64,000 bases of DNA from Hydrangea macrophylla (GCA_033977485.1 CM066991.1:57717350-57781349); one strand, 5' to 3'; positions 34,831 to 46,355 are shown, counted from the first letter of the stretch. Numbers and translations: made by a program. The notes: a model not told the origin generated them from the letters alone.

Positions 34831-35222
34831 CTCTGTCCCAAATTACCCGAAGTATCCCAGAAATCCCTGTTATCCCTTGGTGGTCATACTGGAAAGTAAG
34901 GTTAGCACACTCTGTATGGTTAGGGCCTTATTTGTTTAACTGCTATCTGTTAGAAATTGAAGCATCATATAGATTAGGGCTTACATCCGCATGCTTGTCC
35001 CATTTGCATACACCATTCCCCATCAATCTGCACGCACTGTCTCGAGTCGGTCCACATCACTGTCTTTGTCTGTCTAAAGTCACCGCTGTCAAGATCTAAT
35101 CTAGTCCTCTCAAAATCTGTCAGGTCAGTATAGATTCCCAAGGTTAGCAGTCAGGGTCCTCTTCGTGGGTCAGGAGTTCGGATAAACGATTGATCAAAAT
35201 CAGTCCGACAGCTTACTTCAGC

Positions 35223-36854
35223 ATGAATAGGGAAGAGTTGGAAAACAAGGTTACTGAACTGGGAGCGACCATAAGCCAGCAGTCCGACAGCCTAGCCCAA
35301 GTTCTGAAGTTCATGGAAGAATTGAAGCAGCAGCAGCCGCAACCTCCACCCGGGTTTCCACCACCAGGGTTTGAACCTCCCCCGCATGAGAATAATAGGG
35401 AGGAAGACTGGTTTCAAGGGGTCCCACCGTTCGCGTACGAGAAAAAGTTCCAAGAGAAAATGGACAAGGTCGACAAGCTAGAAAACGTACTGAGAAAAAG
35501 CAAAGGGATGCTAGACCTGGAAGGCCTCTTCGAGCCTGTCAAGCTGAAACTGCCAGAGAATTTCAAGATGCCTGCCATCGACCGTTTTGACGGAACTGGG
35601 AATTCGAAAAGTCATGTGAAGCTATGTATGAGTATCTTCCAGTCCATGGGTTGTACCCACAAACACATCGCGATGTTGTTCCCGCAAACTCTTGCAAAGT
35701 CTGCACTATCATGGTTCCTAACCTTGGAAGCCTCCAAAACCCGAGCCTGGGAAGACATCGTTCGAGTCTTCGTCGACCATTACTCCTACAATCAAGAGCT
35801 GGATGTCACCATTAGGGATTTGGAAACAACCCGGCAAAACAACAATGAATCTTTCGCTGCATTTCTGAGCAGATGGAGGAACAAGGTAGCCCAAATGACC
35901 CACCGGCCGATTGAAAAAGAACAGGTAAGGATGCTCATCCAGAATCTGCAGCCCCTCTACCATGAGAAATTATTCTACCAGTCCATCTCCACCTTTGAGG
36001 AGTTGTTTGAAGTCAGAACCTGAATTGAAGACGCTATCAGAGAAGGAAAGATAAAAAAAGAAGAGCCCCCGAGTCAGTCCAGAAGGCCTAACTACTCCCG
36101 GAATCCCCTGGATGTCAATGCCCTTAGCAGCCAACCCATGGCGTACCCTCTTAGGCCGTACCAACCCTCAAGCCAGGCAAACCCCTCCAATCGCCCCTTC
36201 CAGAAAAAGCCCCCTCGCAACTTCGCCAAGTTAGAAATCTCTCTCTCCTCAGCTTTAGACCGCCTCCTCAAAAAAGGCCATCTCTAACTACTCCAACCCC
36301 GAAACACCCCCCCCCCGCCAAACTGCGATATGTCCAAGCGGTGTACCTACCACCAATCCCCGGGCCACAACACTGATGATTGCGTGCGCCTTCGCCATGA
36401 CATTCAAGACCTTATTGACCAGAACATCATTGAGCCGCCACCAAAGCAGCCCCATATCACCCAAAATCCTCTACCAAACCACCAAAATGTCAACCTCATT
36501 GAGTCCAACCCCGTACCCTTCAACCCTGCTACTTATATCACCCCCCTAGGACAACCCTTGCCTTTCATTGACATCCCGGATTCTGTGGGAATTCATCTGA
36601 TTGAAGGGGAGAATGACGAGTGGCAGCAACAGCTAGACGATGAGCAAGACTTGTTCTTTCTGGAAGAGCACGATCTGGGGGTGGTAGACCTCAAATGGTA
36701 TGATCCCAATGATGAAAGTGATGCTTCTATCTGGGACGAGCCGGAGAAACCATATGTGGGAACAGATTGTGATTGGTTCAAAAAGGATGGGACTGTCGAA
36801 GGGCCTACTCCTACTGAAATTGATCACCTGACCAGGTCAGGCTGTCACTACTAG
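35223..36854 (+). pseudogene. gag: Gag of element C, with in-frame stops
   Basis: The ATG at 35,223 (MNREELENKVTELGAT) is preferred over the non-ATG start further upstream. A coiled N-terminus and a Pro-rich stretch (QPQPPPGFPPPGFEPPP) lead into the capsid domain: FKMPAIDRFDGTGNSKSHVK, CTHKHIAMLFPQTLAKSALS, WEDIVRVFVDHYSYN, DLETTRQNNNESFAAFLSRW. A Cys/His patch reads CTYHQSPGHNTDDCVRLRHD (about 36,342-36,400). Stops at 36,021 (TGA), 36,285 (TAA) and 36,852 (TAG) interrupt it, but the frame never shifts and continues into protease. The protein would form virus-like particles. Confidence 0.8.
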
Positions 36855-37754
36855 CCTCTGCAGCCTACTACTGAAGCCATCGAGAAGGGTCCAGTTAAAG
36901 ACAAGAGGAAGGGTAAGATGGATGAGATCATCGAAGAGGATAATGAATTGATAAAACAGCTGAAGAAAACCGAAGCACATCTCTCAATGTGGGACATCAT
37001 GGTAACATCCTATAAGCATAGGCAAGCCGTGTTGAATGCCTTGGCTGGAATTGAAGTCCCCATCGACGCAGCACCGGAGGACATGGTAGCTTTCTTGGGC
37101 GCGCTTACCCCCGACCCAATCATTACATTTTCTGATGAGGACCTGCCACCAGAGGGATCCGCACATAATAAGGCATTGTATATCACCGTGGGATGTAAGG
37201 GACAATAGGTGCCATTTTGTCTAGTCGATACGGGCTCGGCCTTAAATGTTTGTGCCCTAAGGACTGCCACCGCCTTGGGGGTCAATGTCCTTGACATCAC
37301 ACCATCTGTGCAATCTGTGAGGGCCTATGACAACACCAGGAGAAATGTGATGGGAACCGTTTCTCTCTAAATCCGGGTAGGATCTTTGGTGAGCACCGAA
37401 GTCTTTCAGGTCATGGACATACCTGCCTCTTTCAACTTACTGATCGGAAGGCCCTGGTTGCATGTCAACAAAGCCGTATCGTCTACTGTGCATCAAATGA
37501 TCAAGTACATCCATGATAAGGAAGTGAAAATCATCCTCGGTAATAATTGGGGTAATGAAGCTTTCCCGAACTACGCTCCCGTCTTTGAAATCCAAATACC
37601 TGAGTTAGAAGAAGGAGAAATTGGGGGATTCTTCATGGAAGAAGTCCACATGATCAATGAGGAAGACAGGTCCCCTGAGATCCACTCTGCGGTTGTCAAC
37701 ATCGTTCGCAAAATGAACTACTTCCCTGGAATGGGATTGGGCCGACGCCAGTAA
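36855..37754 (+). pseudogene. Protease and G-patch region of element C
   Basis: In the same frame as gag. After a charged linker (KDKRKGKMDEIIEEDNELI) and a stop at 37,206, the aspartic protease reads VPFCLVDTGSALNVCALRTA with the D-T-G triad intact. A stop at 37,368 is followed by FNLLIGRPWLH, the usual C-terminal protease loop. A G-patch-like motif, MNYFPGMGLGRRQ, lies just before the stop at 37,752; such motifs occur next to protease in some Tat elements. The protease would process Gag-Pol. Confidence 0.8.
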
Positions 37755-39939
37755 GGGATTCGAGAGTTCCCTCATATCAAAGGACACCAAGGTACTTTCA
37801 GGCTAGGATACAAGCCCACTGAAGAAGACATCGAGCTACAAAGGCCATGGAAGAAAAGGGTAAGGGGTCTACCACCATACCGCAAGACCTTGAATGGACA
37901 ATTCATCAAAGAGGGGGATGACTTCCCTTACTTCGGGTTCCCCGAACCTTGGATCCATCAAACCACTGGGAAAACGCACCCCGAGCTTGAAATCTTCGCT
38001 GACTGCGAGAGGCCTCCATATCAGGATCCGCTCTATCCCGAAGAAATTGAGAAAACCCCGGAGGAAGATTGGTTGAAATACCTGGACACTGAAGCCATCA
38101 AGAAGATGTGGGAGGAATCCGCTGAGAAGAAGGAAGAAAAGAGGGCCAAGAGCCAAGATGATCAGATCAAGCTAACTGAGGAGGGTCTGAGCAACCAGGC
38201 TGTAGAGTCATCTGTCTGTGTCTCCCTATCCCCTATTTCCCTAGAGTCTGTACTGCCGATTATCGAGTCTGTACGAGAGTCGGCTGCTGTAAGCCCACCA
38301 CTGTCTAATGTAGTCACTTCACCTATCATAAATGAAATGAAAGACGATTCTGCTTACTCCTCTATGTCTAATACTTGTGAATGCACAGACCCCTCTGAGG
38401 ATCTCCCAATTGAACTTAAGCAACTAATTAAAAAACCACCTGCTTATGAAATAATCGAAGATACTTTATCAGTTAACCTAGGTGAAACAGATAATCCCCA
38501 AATTGTGCAACTTGGCTCAACTCTTAATAAAGAAGAAAAAGAAAAATTAACCCTCTTGCTAAAAGAATTCAAAGATGTTTTCGCTTGGTCTTACGAAGAC
38601 ATGCCTGGGGTCGATCCCGACATTGTCCAACATCATATTCCCCTCCTCCCTAATTCGAAACCCGTCAAGCAGAAACTGAGGCGCATGAGGCCGGAGTGGG
38701 CACTCAAGGTTAAGGAAGAAGTGGAGAAGCAATTAAAGGCAGGATTCATCATTGTCACCGAATATCCGGAATGGGTTGCCAATATCGTGCCAGTCCCGAA
38801 GAAGGATGGAAAAGTTCGTGTGTGCGTCGACTTCCGTGATCTAAACAAGGCTAGTCCCAAGGATGACTTCCCGCTTCCCCACATTGACGTTTTGGTAGAT
38901 AACACCGCAGGACATGAGCTACTATCATTCATGGATGGTTTCTCAGGGTATAATCAGATTCTTATGGCGCCAGAAGATCGGGAAAAGAAAGGACTCAAGA
39001 ATGCTGGGGTAACCTACCAAAGAGCTGCCACCACTCTGCTGCATGACATGATTCACAAGGAAGTAGAAGTATACGTAGACGACATGATCGTGAAGTCCAA
39101 GGATAGAGAAGGACACCTAGTGGCATTGGAAAAGATTTTTGAAAGGTTGCGTGAGTATAAGATGAGGTTGAATCCAAAGAAATGCACTTTCGGTGTGACC
39201 TCCGGTAAACTCCTGGATTTTCTCATCACACAAAGGGGGATAGAGGTGGATCCCTCCAAGATCAAGGCAATCCTAGAAATGACACCACCACGAAATGAAA
39301 AAGAGGTAAGGGGGTTTCTCGGAAGAATCCAATTTATCAGCCGCTTCATTTCTAAGCTCACGACTACATGCGATCCTTTGTTCCGATTGCTGAGAAAAGG
39401 GGAGAAGTTCCAATGGGATGACCAATGCCAAGCCGCTTTCGACAAAATAAAAGCTTACCTTCAAAATCCGCATGTCCTTTCACCACCAACGCCTCATAAG
39501 CCCTTATTCCTTTACCTATCCGTCTCCGAAAATGCCATGGGTTGCATGCTAGCCCAAGAAGGAGAAGAAAGCCACTCTGAAAAAGCCATATACTACCTCA
39601 GCAAGAGGATGACTGGGTATGAGCTCAACTACTCTACCCTAAAAAAAACGTGTTGGGCCTTGGTTTGGTGCACTCGCCGACTAAGGCACTACATGTTGGC
39701 CTTCCCGGTTGTACTCATATCCCGCATGGATCCTCTAAAATACCTTCTCAAAAAACCCGCCCTGACCGGTCGTATATCCCGTTGGCTACTCCTACTATCT
39801 GAATTCGATATCAAGTATGTTACGAGCAAATCGGTAAAAGGGAGAACCGTAGCTGAGCAACTCGCAGAACATGCCGTTGACTCCGAAGGAAGTGGGGACT
39901 TTCCATTTCCGGACGAGAATATCATGGAAATCAAGGAGG
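37755..39939 (+). pseudogene. Reverse transcriptase and RNase H of element C, RT deletion
   Basis: In frame with gag and PR. RT shows KQKLRRMRPEWALKVKEEV, WVANIVPVPKKDGKVRVCVD, SPKDDFPLPHIDVLVDNTAG, SFMDGFSGYNQILMAPED and the catalytic YVDD (39,072-39,083). Compared with element E, the stretch between REK and the TYQR motif lacks about 17 residues, including the conserved KVMPF-like segment (join near 38,985-38,993), an in-frame loss of about 51 bp. RNase H follows with FLYLSVSENAMGCMLAQ, KAIYYLSKRMTGYELNYS and the terminal EFDIKYVTSKSVKGRTVAEQ. The RT deletion should abolish activity even without the stops elsewhere. Confidence 0.85.
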
Positions 39940-40330
39940 AACAGTGGAAGTTGTACTTTGATGGAGTAGTAAACATGAAAGGATACGGAGTAGGAATGAT
40001 CCTAGTATCACCAAGTGGAGACCATACTCCGTTGGCAGTCAAACTCAATTATAACTCCACCAACAACACTGCAGAATACGAAGCGTGCATTCTGGGGATG
40101 GAGGCAGCCATAGAGCGGAAAGTTCAGAAGTTGAATGTCTTCGGGGATTCAAATCTCATCATATCACAAGCTAGATGAGAATGGAAAGTAAAAGAAGAAA
40201 GGTTGAAGCCTTATGATGATCATCTCGATCAACTCAAAAGGCAGTTCAAGAACATCACATTCCTCTACCTGCCCAGGGAGGAGAATCAGCTAGCAGATTC
40301 ATTGGCTACCTTAGCTTCCATGATCAAAAT
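39940..40330 (+). pseudogene. Second (Tat-type) RNase H of element C
   Basis: It reads WKLYFDGVVNMKGYGVGMIL, NNTAEYEACILGMEAA and NVFGDSNLIISQ, then a TGA at 40,176, then EWKVKEERLKPYDDHL and REENQLADSLATLASM. This second RNase H, upstream of integrase, places C in the Tat branch. Acidic residues of the fold (D, E, D, D) are visible. The single stop is the only lesion. Confidence 0.8.
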
Positions 40331-40429
40331 TCCTATGGGAGTCAAGATGATGCCTTTGGTAATTGAGCAGAGGTACGAACCTTCATTCAACATAATCGCC
40401 ACAATCGAAGAGGAAGAGAACGGAACACC

Positions 40430-41675
40430 ATGGTATCAAGATGTCTGGAACTTCATAGAAAAGGGGACATACCCCCAAGAATCTACCGAGAAAGACAAAA
40501 GGGCCATTCGAAGATTCGCAGCGCAATTCATCATTTGCGGTGGAAAACTGCTAAAGAAAGGATACAACGGTCACAACCTGACTTGCTTGTTTGGAAAGAG
40601 CTCCAGAAGAATGATGGAGGAAATACACGAAGGGGTATGCGGGCCGCACATGAACGGTCACATGCTAGCCAAGAAAATCATAAGACAAGGGTACTACTGG
40701 ACAACTTTGGAGAAAGATTGCTGCGAATACATAAGAAGGTGTCACAAGTGCCAGATCCATGAAAACATGATGCATGTACCGCCGTCTCTTCTATACAGCA
40801 TGACCTCGCCTTGGCCATTCTCAACCTGGGGAATCGATATCATCGGTGAAGTCGTTCCAAAAGCCTCAAATGGAAATCGGTACATTTTGGTGGCCATCGA
40901 ATATTTCACAAAATGGGTAGAAGCCGCATCTTACAGCAAGTTGGGGGCCAAAGAAGTGGCAAAATTCATCAAGAGAAATCTCATCTACCGTTATGGAGTC
41001 CCCCATGAGATTATTTCGGATAACGGAAGTCATTTCAAAACAGAAGTCAGGGATCTGTTCGAGGAATACAAAATCACTTATCACAAGTCACCACCGTACA
41101 GACCACAGACTAATGGGGCAGTCGAAGCTGCGAACAAGAATATCAAGGCCATATTGCAGAAATCAGCCGATACCTACAAAGACTGGCATGAAAAGCTATC
41201 GTTCGTACTTTGGGGGTACAGAACATCGATAAGGACATCCACAGGAGCAACTCCTTACTCGCTAGTATATGGGATGGAAGCAGTACTTCCAGTCGAGATA
41301 GAACTGCCATCCCTACGCGTAATGGCGGAATGTGAAATTTCAGAGTCAGATTGGTTGAAGGAAAGATACGAAGAACTGGCTCTTATCAATGAAAAGCGCC
41401 TGGCGGCGGTCGACCACGTCCGAATCTATCAAAAGAGGATAGCCCATGCTTTCAACAAAAGGGTTCGTCCGAGAAAGATTGCCAAGGGTGATCTTGTCCT
41501 TAAGGAATTGCGAGCACCGATCTTTGATCCCCGTGGGAAGTTTAAACCTAAATAGGTCGGCCCTTACATCGTTAAGACCATCCTTTCCGGAGGAGCAACT
41601 TATCTCATTGAACTCGATGGTGTTGAATTCAAAGAACCAATCAACATGGATCGCCTCAAAAAGTACTATGCTTGA
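40430..41675 (+). pseudogene. int: Integrase of element C
   Basis: The HHCC finger is complete: HEGVCGPHMNGHMLAKK and RRCHKCQIHENM. The core shows DDE: WGIDIIGEV, EIISDNGSHFKTEV and TNGAVEAANKNIKAI. YSLVYGMEAVLPVEIELPS and the C-terminal domain (RPRKIAKGDLVLKELRAP) follow. A TAG at 41,553 sits where a Trp or similar codon is expected before VGPYIVKTILSGG, and the frame then runs to TGA at 41,673. It would integrate the cDNA; only this stop interrupts it. Confidence 0.85.
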
Positions 41676-41705
41676 CCAATCTCCCAAAACCCCCATTTTC
41701 TTTCA

Positions 41706-42335
41706 AGCCTAAGCCCTGAACTATGCTCGACCTGATTCCCGCTCGGGGATACGTAGGCAACCACATCGGTTCGGTCGCTCCACCAACAAAAATAACCATT
41801 TTCTTTCAAGCTTTGGCCTGAACTACGCTCGACCTGATTCCCGCTCGGGGATACGTAGGCAACCACAACGGTTCGGTCACCCCACCTACCTAAAATCAAC
41901 TCGCTTCTTTCCGACCATGGCCCGAACTACGTTGGACCTAATCCCCGCTCAGGGGTACGTAGGCAGACTTTCAAAAAAAAAAAAAAAGGATGGCTCGCTA
42001 GGTTGAAAATCCGAAAGGACGCCTAGGCAAAAGTTAGAGTTAAATCCAAAGTGAGCAATAACAAAAGAGAGAAAAGAGCTCGCTAGGTCACCTAACTTGT
42101 GCCTAGGCAAAAGTTATGAGCATTTGAGAGAATAAAGTTGCGGTCCTTACCATAACCCAGAAGTCACCCTCCACACTAGGGGCAAACTTCAGCCACTCGC
42201 CTCGTTTGCCTGAACCTCTTCTAAACTAGGGGCAAACATCGGTCATCTACCTCGTTTGCCTCACAAACATACATATCCCAAACTAGGGGCAAACTTCGGC
42301 CACCCGCCTCATTTGCCTCTAATCGTCCTAGCAAG
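41706..42335 (+). repeat. Two short repeat sets in the 3' region of element C
   Basis: Three copies of about 105 bp at 41,706-41,985 share CTGAACTACGCTCGACCTGA and GGGGATACGTAGGCAACCAC. This repeat type is often seen downstream of integrase in Tat-like elements. Three copies of about 48-58 bp at 42,174-42,325 share AACTAGGGGCAAACTTCGGC and CCTCGTTTGCCT. No coding function is supported. Confidence 0.65.
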
Positions 42336-42583
42336 TACCAAAAGCAACATCTAATTGAAATCTCGATTACAAAATGTTTTTAAAGCTAAAATGCATAGAA
42401 TGAGATTCCCAAAGTAACCAAGGTTCACCGATAAACAAACTCTGAATATTACATAAGCAGAAAAGATCAAAAATATCAAAGTCTTTCGAAAAACAATCAC
42501 ACATGTTCAAAGACACTGGGAGGAATGAGCAGAATCAGTCAGGACTAGTTTTATCTTTGTGTCTTTTATTTCTTCAAAGGTCT

Positions 42584-43600
42584 TTAGAAATAGGCCTTTG
42601 CTCGGCTGGCCCAGCACCTGATGAAAGCAGCAATGGTAGTGGCTCTGACTCTGGAAGCAAAGACCCTCTCAGTAAACCCCCGGGGGACCTCTTGAACTTG
42701 CCCATACTGTCTGGCCAATCGACGAGGATGATAGAAGGAGGTCTCTCTCAGTCCCATCAGCCACACCCTCTGGAAATCCCCAAGACTAGTGGTCACAGCA
42801 TAAAGGCCCCAACGCCTCACGATTCAGCAAATGTCAGCCTCAGATAAGGCGCCCATCATACCCACCCAATCAGCAGAAGTAAAATGAGTATGAAGCACAG
42901 CTCTGCAAAAATAAACTGGCGGCACATTACCGGTCCATAACTGAAGACGCTCGTAGAAGCATTCCTTGACTTGAAGCGCGATCCAAACCATTCAGGGTCT
43001 CGGCCAGAACCATGGCCATGGGGTTCTTACCTGCCTTCAGCCCGAGACATACATGCACTAAGTCGCTAGAAGCGCTCGAGAACAAGAAGTGTGAAGTCAT
43101 ACACAGAATCAGAGCAGCCCCGCGAGTAGCATCATACACGCTGGGATTCCCAGGACTAGCATATCGAGCAATTATGGAAGCAATGTCAAGAACCTCACCT
43201 TGAAGCAGCCGGCGGGAAATAGTGATGAAACAATTCAGATACTCAGCCAAGCCTCGCGTAGGACTGAGGGTATCAACAGAAGGGAGAATCAGGCCCAAAT
43301 CAGAATCACAGCCAAGGATGGCACAGAACTCCTCAAACAAGGGGCATATCTCCAAGCCATTGAAATTGAAGACATGGTTCACCGGGTCCCAGTGAGCAAT
43401 AACAGCGCGCAAGAACTCAGTGTTCAGGGTCATCTGGCAAAGAGAGAATAGCTCGGTCAAGCCGTAGCTAAAGAGGTTGAACCGCTCCACACCATCCGTG
43501 ATGTTCAGCCAAGCCGTGAGTTGAGCGGGATCATACAAAGCCATGTTTTCGGTCGCGGCTCTAGGAAGATTCAAAATTTCGACAGCACCTCCCCGTTTCA
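42584..43600 (-). pseudogene. Antisense DUF7745-like gene inside element C
   Basis: The minus-strand frame reads LTAWLNITDGVERFNLFSYG, VIAHWDPVNHVFNFNGLEIC, FEEFCAILGCDSDLGLILPS and AEYLNCFITISRRLLQGEV. After a frame change near 42,980 it continues ERLQLWTGNVPPVYFCRAVL, one stop, RRWGLYAVTTSLGDFQRVWL and FYHPRRLARQYGQVQEVP to 42,584. This matches the DUF7745 family, plant proteins of unknown function often found with transposons. A splice acceptor-like TTGCCTTGCAG lies at about 43,615. One frameshift and one stop make this copy a pseudogene. It lies downstream of the antisense plant-mobile-domain gene on the same strand. Confidence 0.65.
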
Positions 43601-43903
43601 CGGACTATCCCACCTGCAAGGCAAAAACACTCACTATTACAAAACTGCCCATCGCAGTAACACCCAACAATCACAGTGCACATATATCATCACACAGTCA
43701 TCAGCTAAAACAAACACACAACTGCGCCTCCAAACCGAAAGATATCCGGCCTAAAAGGCGAAACGACATAGTACTCTGTCAAAGGTTACAAAATGTTCCA
43801 CACATCATCCTACACTGTCCAAATAGTCACATCACCAGTATAACCCGATCGAAAACATAAAAAGAAAAGAAAGCAAAATTCCCGCTAGGGGGGGGGGGGG
43901 GGC

Positions 43904-46073
43904 TCAGTCCTCCTCTTCTTCGTCCTCTGTCGGACCGCCCGGAGTGTATATCGACGATGGTCTCCTCCTACCACCTCTGCACCTTGGACCAGTTCTCGAT
44001 GAGCCAGCACCACCTCCACGGTACTGCACACACAAATAAAATGAAGGCAATCAGTAAGGGAACAACGAAAAGTACAAAAACAGAGTCGAGTCAGAGACTT
44101 ACCAAAGACGCCATCTGATTGGCGGCAAATTTCCGCATGCCATCCATCTGTCAAAGGGTAAAATCCAGGATTAGGACCTCAAAACCTTAAGGAGTGCAAA
44201 AATAAAGGACATACCCGGTGGTCTCGTGTGAGGACCAAGGGCCGAAGGCTAGCCGCCAAGGCGTGACCCTCCACAGCGTAACTCCAAGGAACGTTGAGGA
44301 CGCTCGCTGGCTGAGTAGGGTACCCGCATGTGACTCGTGGCACCTCCATCACTTGGGGAGTGCCATCAGCGCCTAGAACGTTGACGGTCCAATCCCAAGA
44401 AGGGATAGGATCAGTAGCCGGAGGAGCCTATCTCCTGTACATCTCGCGGAGTTGTGGGCACAAAACAAGTTAAGAAAAGATAAATCAAAGACATAGGCAA
44501 TGGATAAAAACAAAAACATAAAACTCACCTCCAGGAGTGGGAAGTTGGGCATCAGGAAACGACCACGGTAAGCCTCGTAACTGGTCTCAGAGAGAAAATG
44601 ATCCCAAACATCGGTGCCAGCCAAGGCTGCCAGCAGAGCATCACCAGAAAGGTCACTAGCATCCATCGCAGGGGGATTATGAGGGACCCGATACCTGGAA
44701 CCACCAACCACCTGCCGAGACACTCGCTCACCAAGGAACCACTGCCTGTACTCGGTACTCTCCATCAAAAGTCGACAAGAGGAAAGAGGTTTGACCGCTT
44801 GTATCTCCTCAGGGGAGGCATAGGCAACGCGCTCCCAAGGCGTCCAATCAACATTAGCAGCCGTCAGTCCGGTTATGAAGTTTCTGAGCAAAATAATCCG
44901 GTGGGCCCCACTCTTCACCCCGACGACATTCCTCTGCCATCTCAAGCCTCGTGGGAACAAAGGCACAGGAGCCATGCCATCCTCGTCTTCGCCTGATTCA
45001 TCCGCAGGGGAGGGAGCCAACATCTTCAGGTACTCGAAGCTCCAAAGCTGCACAGACAAAGGAGAAAATCAGAAAAAGTACAGAAACTGAAAAGTCGGAA
45101 TATAAAACAAGATGCAGCACATACCTCCCAAGCTCGCCAAAATCCCCCTATCGATTTAACATCACCACGGGAAACCTCACCCATGTGCTTGTAAAGATGG
45201 GCCAAGGCTGCACCGCCCCAGCCGTAAGAAGGGATCTCATCTATGGTCGCTAGGCAAGAAAGAAGTCTCAAGTTCACCCGGTCGTTCCGCGTCGCAAAGA
45301 TCGAGCAGCCAAGGACATACAGAAGATACACCCTCAAAAGCTGGGAATTGTTCAGGTCATGATTCCCTCTACCATAAGCCCGGTAAAGCCAGCCACAAGG
45401 AAACCAGTGCCTCTCCAAATTGGGGGGAACAGCCCCAATCAACATCTCTACAGCCTCAGGGTCAATCTCATAGAAATAATCCAGAATTAGACGTTTCCCG
45501 CCTACCCTCAAACCAGTAATCATAGAGAAATCGAAGGGCGTCATGGTCATCTCGCCGAACGGCAGGTGGAAAGTATTGGTGGTGTCCCACCATCTCTCAG
45601 CCAAAGCATAAAAGTGCGCCAAGTCATTGCTGCTCTTCGAAACCAGACGGACAAAGCCTCCGAACCCGGTGTCATCGACCATCCTCTTGACGGTGGGCGA
45701 GAGCTGAGTATACCATAGGAAAGCATGGGCAGGCTACCGTGGCCTTTTAACGTCACTTCCGGCACCTGCACATACCAAAGACGACAAAACGATGCACAAA
45801 ATCACTATTCACGACCCGAGGTCCATATTCACAAAATCAACATTTGAGCATAAACCGGACTTCTAACGATCTCTAGGTGCACACTACGGCTCACAAAACT
45901 AGCACAATGCATAAAAATAGTCCTAAATTGTCGAAAGTTTCACATACCAAGCTTGCTAGAGCTGCGGTCGAAAGATGACGTTGGGAGTCCCGTAAGATCA
46001 AGTCCGGGGCTTGCATCTCGGCTTTCATCCGCTCCTTGTCCTTCGTAGATGGTCTCCTCGAGCTCGAAACCAT
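43904..46073 (-). pseudogene. Antisense plant mobile domain (PMD) gene, multi-exon, in element C
   Basis: Spliceable exons on the minus strand: 46,073-45,948 (MVSSSRRPSTKDKERMKAEM), 45,766-45,125, 45,047-44,529, about 44,440-44,215, 44,147-44,103 and 44,023-43,904 (ending TPGGPTEDEEEED, TGA). Every donor I could place is GTATGT, GTGAGT or GTAAGT and acceptors end in GCAG or ACAG. Joining exons 2 and 3 gives FWRAWELWSFEYLKMLAP, the classic PMD junction. Exon 2 carries VDDTGFGGFVRL, FHLPFGEMTMTPFDFSMITG and GVP-like loops; exon 3 carries FPRGLRW. The gene opposes the element's own transcription, which explains how its introns survived. One in-frame stop lies early in exon 2 (about 45,737), and exon 1 to 2 phase does not fit. 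Host PMD proteins (MAIN, MAIL1) act in gene and transposon silencing; the role of this copy is unknown. Confidence 0.7.
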
Positions 46074-46268
46074 GGATCTACAAAGAAAATGGGAGTCAAA
46101 TTTAAAATTTCTTCTTGAAAATTTGAGCAAAGCAAAACACCAATCAAAATTCCAACGACGGAGAAAGATTACTCACCTGAGCATGCACAATCTGCGTTTT
46201 GACGGATTTTGGCTCTGAAAACACCCCAAAATGGCCAAGAATGAGCTTCAAAAGCTCAAAAACCCGAG

Positions 46269-46355
46269 ATATACAAAGATGGACTCCGGCCACCCAGTGC
46301 CGCCGCGGCACTGGCCAATTGCCGCCGCGGCAGTGGCCCAGTGCCGCCGCGGCAC
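46269..46355 (-). promoter_or_regulatory. Three GC-rich palindromes upstream of the antisense PMD gene
   Basis: GTGCCGCCGCGGCAC occurs at 46,297-46,311 and 46,341-46,355, with a third, TTGCCGCCGCGGCA, at about 46,319-46,332. The sequence is identical to the palindrome in the element's LTR (31,301). On the minus strand they lie about 225-285 bp before the PMD start codon and about 20 bp before a weak TATAT box (about 46,275-46,269). The promoter role is inferred from position. Confidence 0.45.

Noticed and set aside
34311..35099. 262-codon plus-strand frame as a gene
   Set aside because: Two thirds is the 51-bp tandem array, open on both strands; the rest has no recognisable domain and lies in the leader of element C.
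41666..41899. Small minus-strand gene in the 3' region of element C
   Set aside because: The frame follows a 105-bp direct repeat and has no homology signal.
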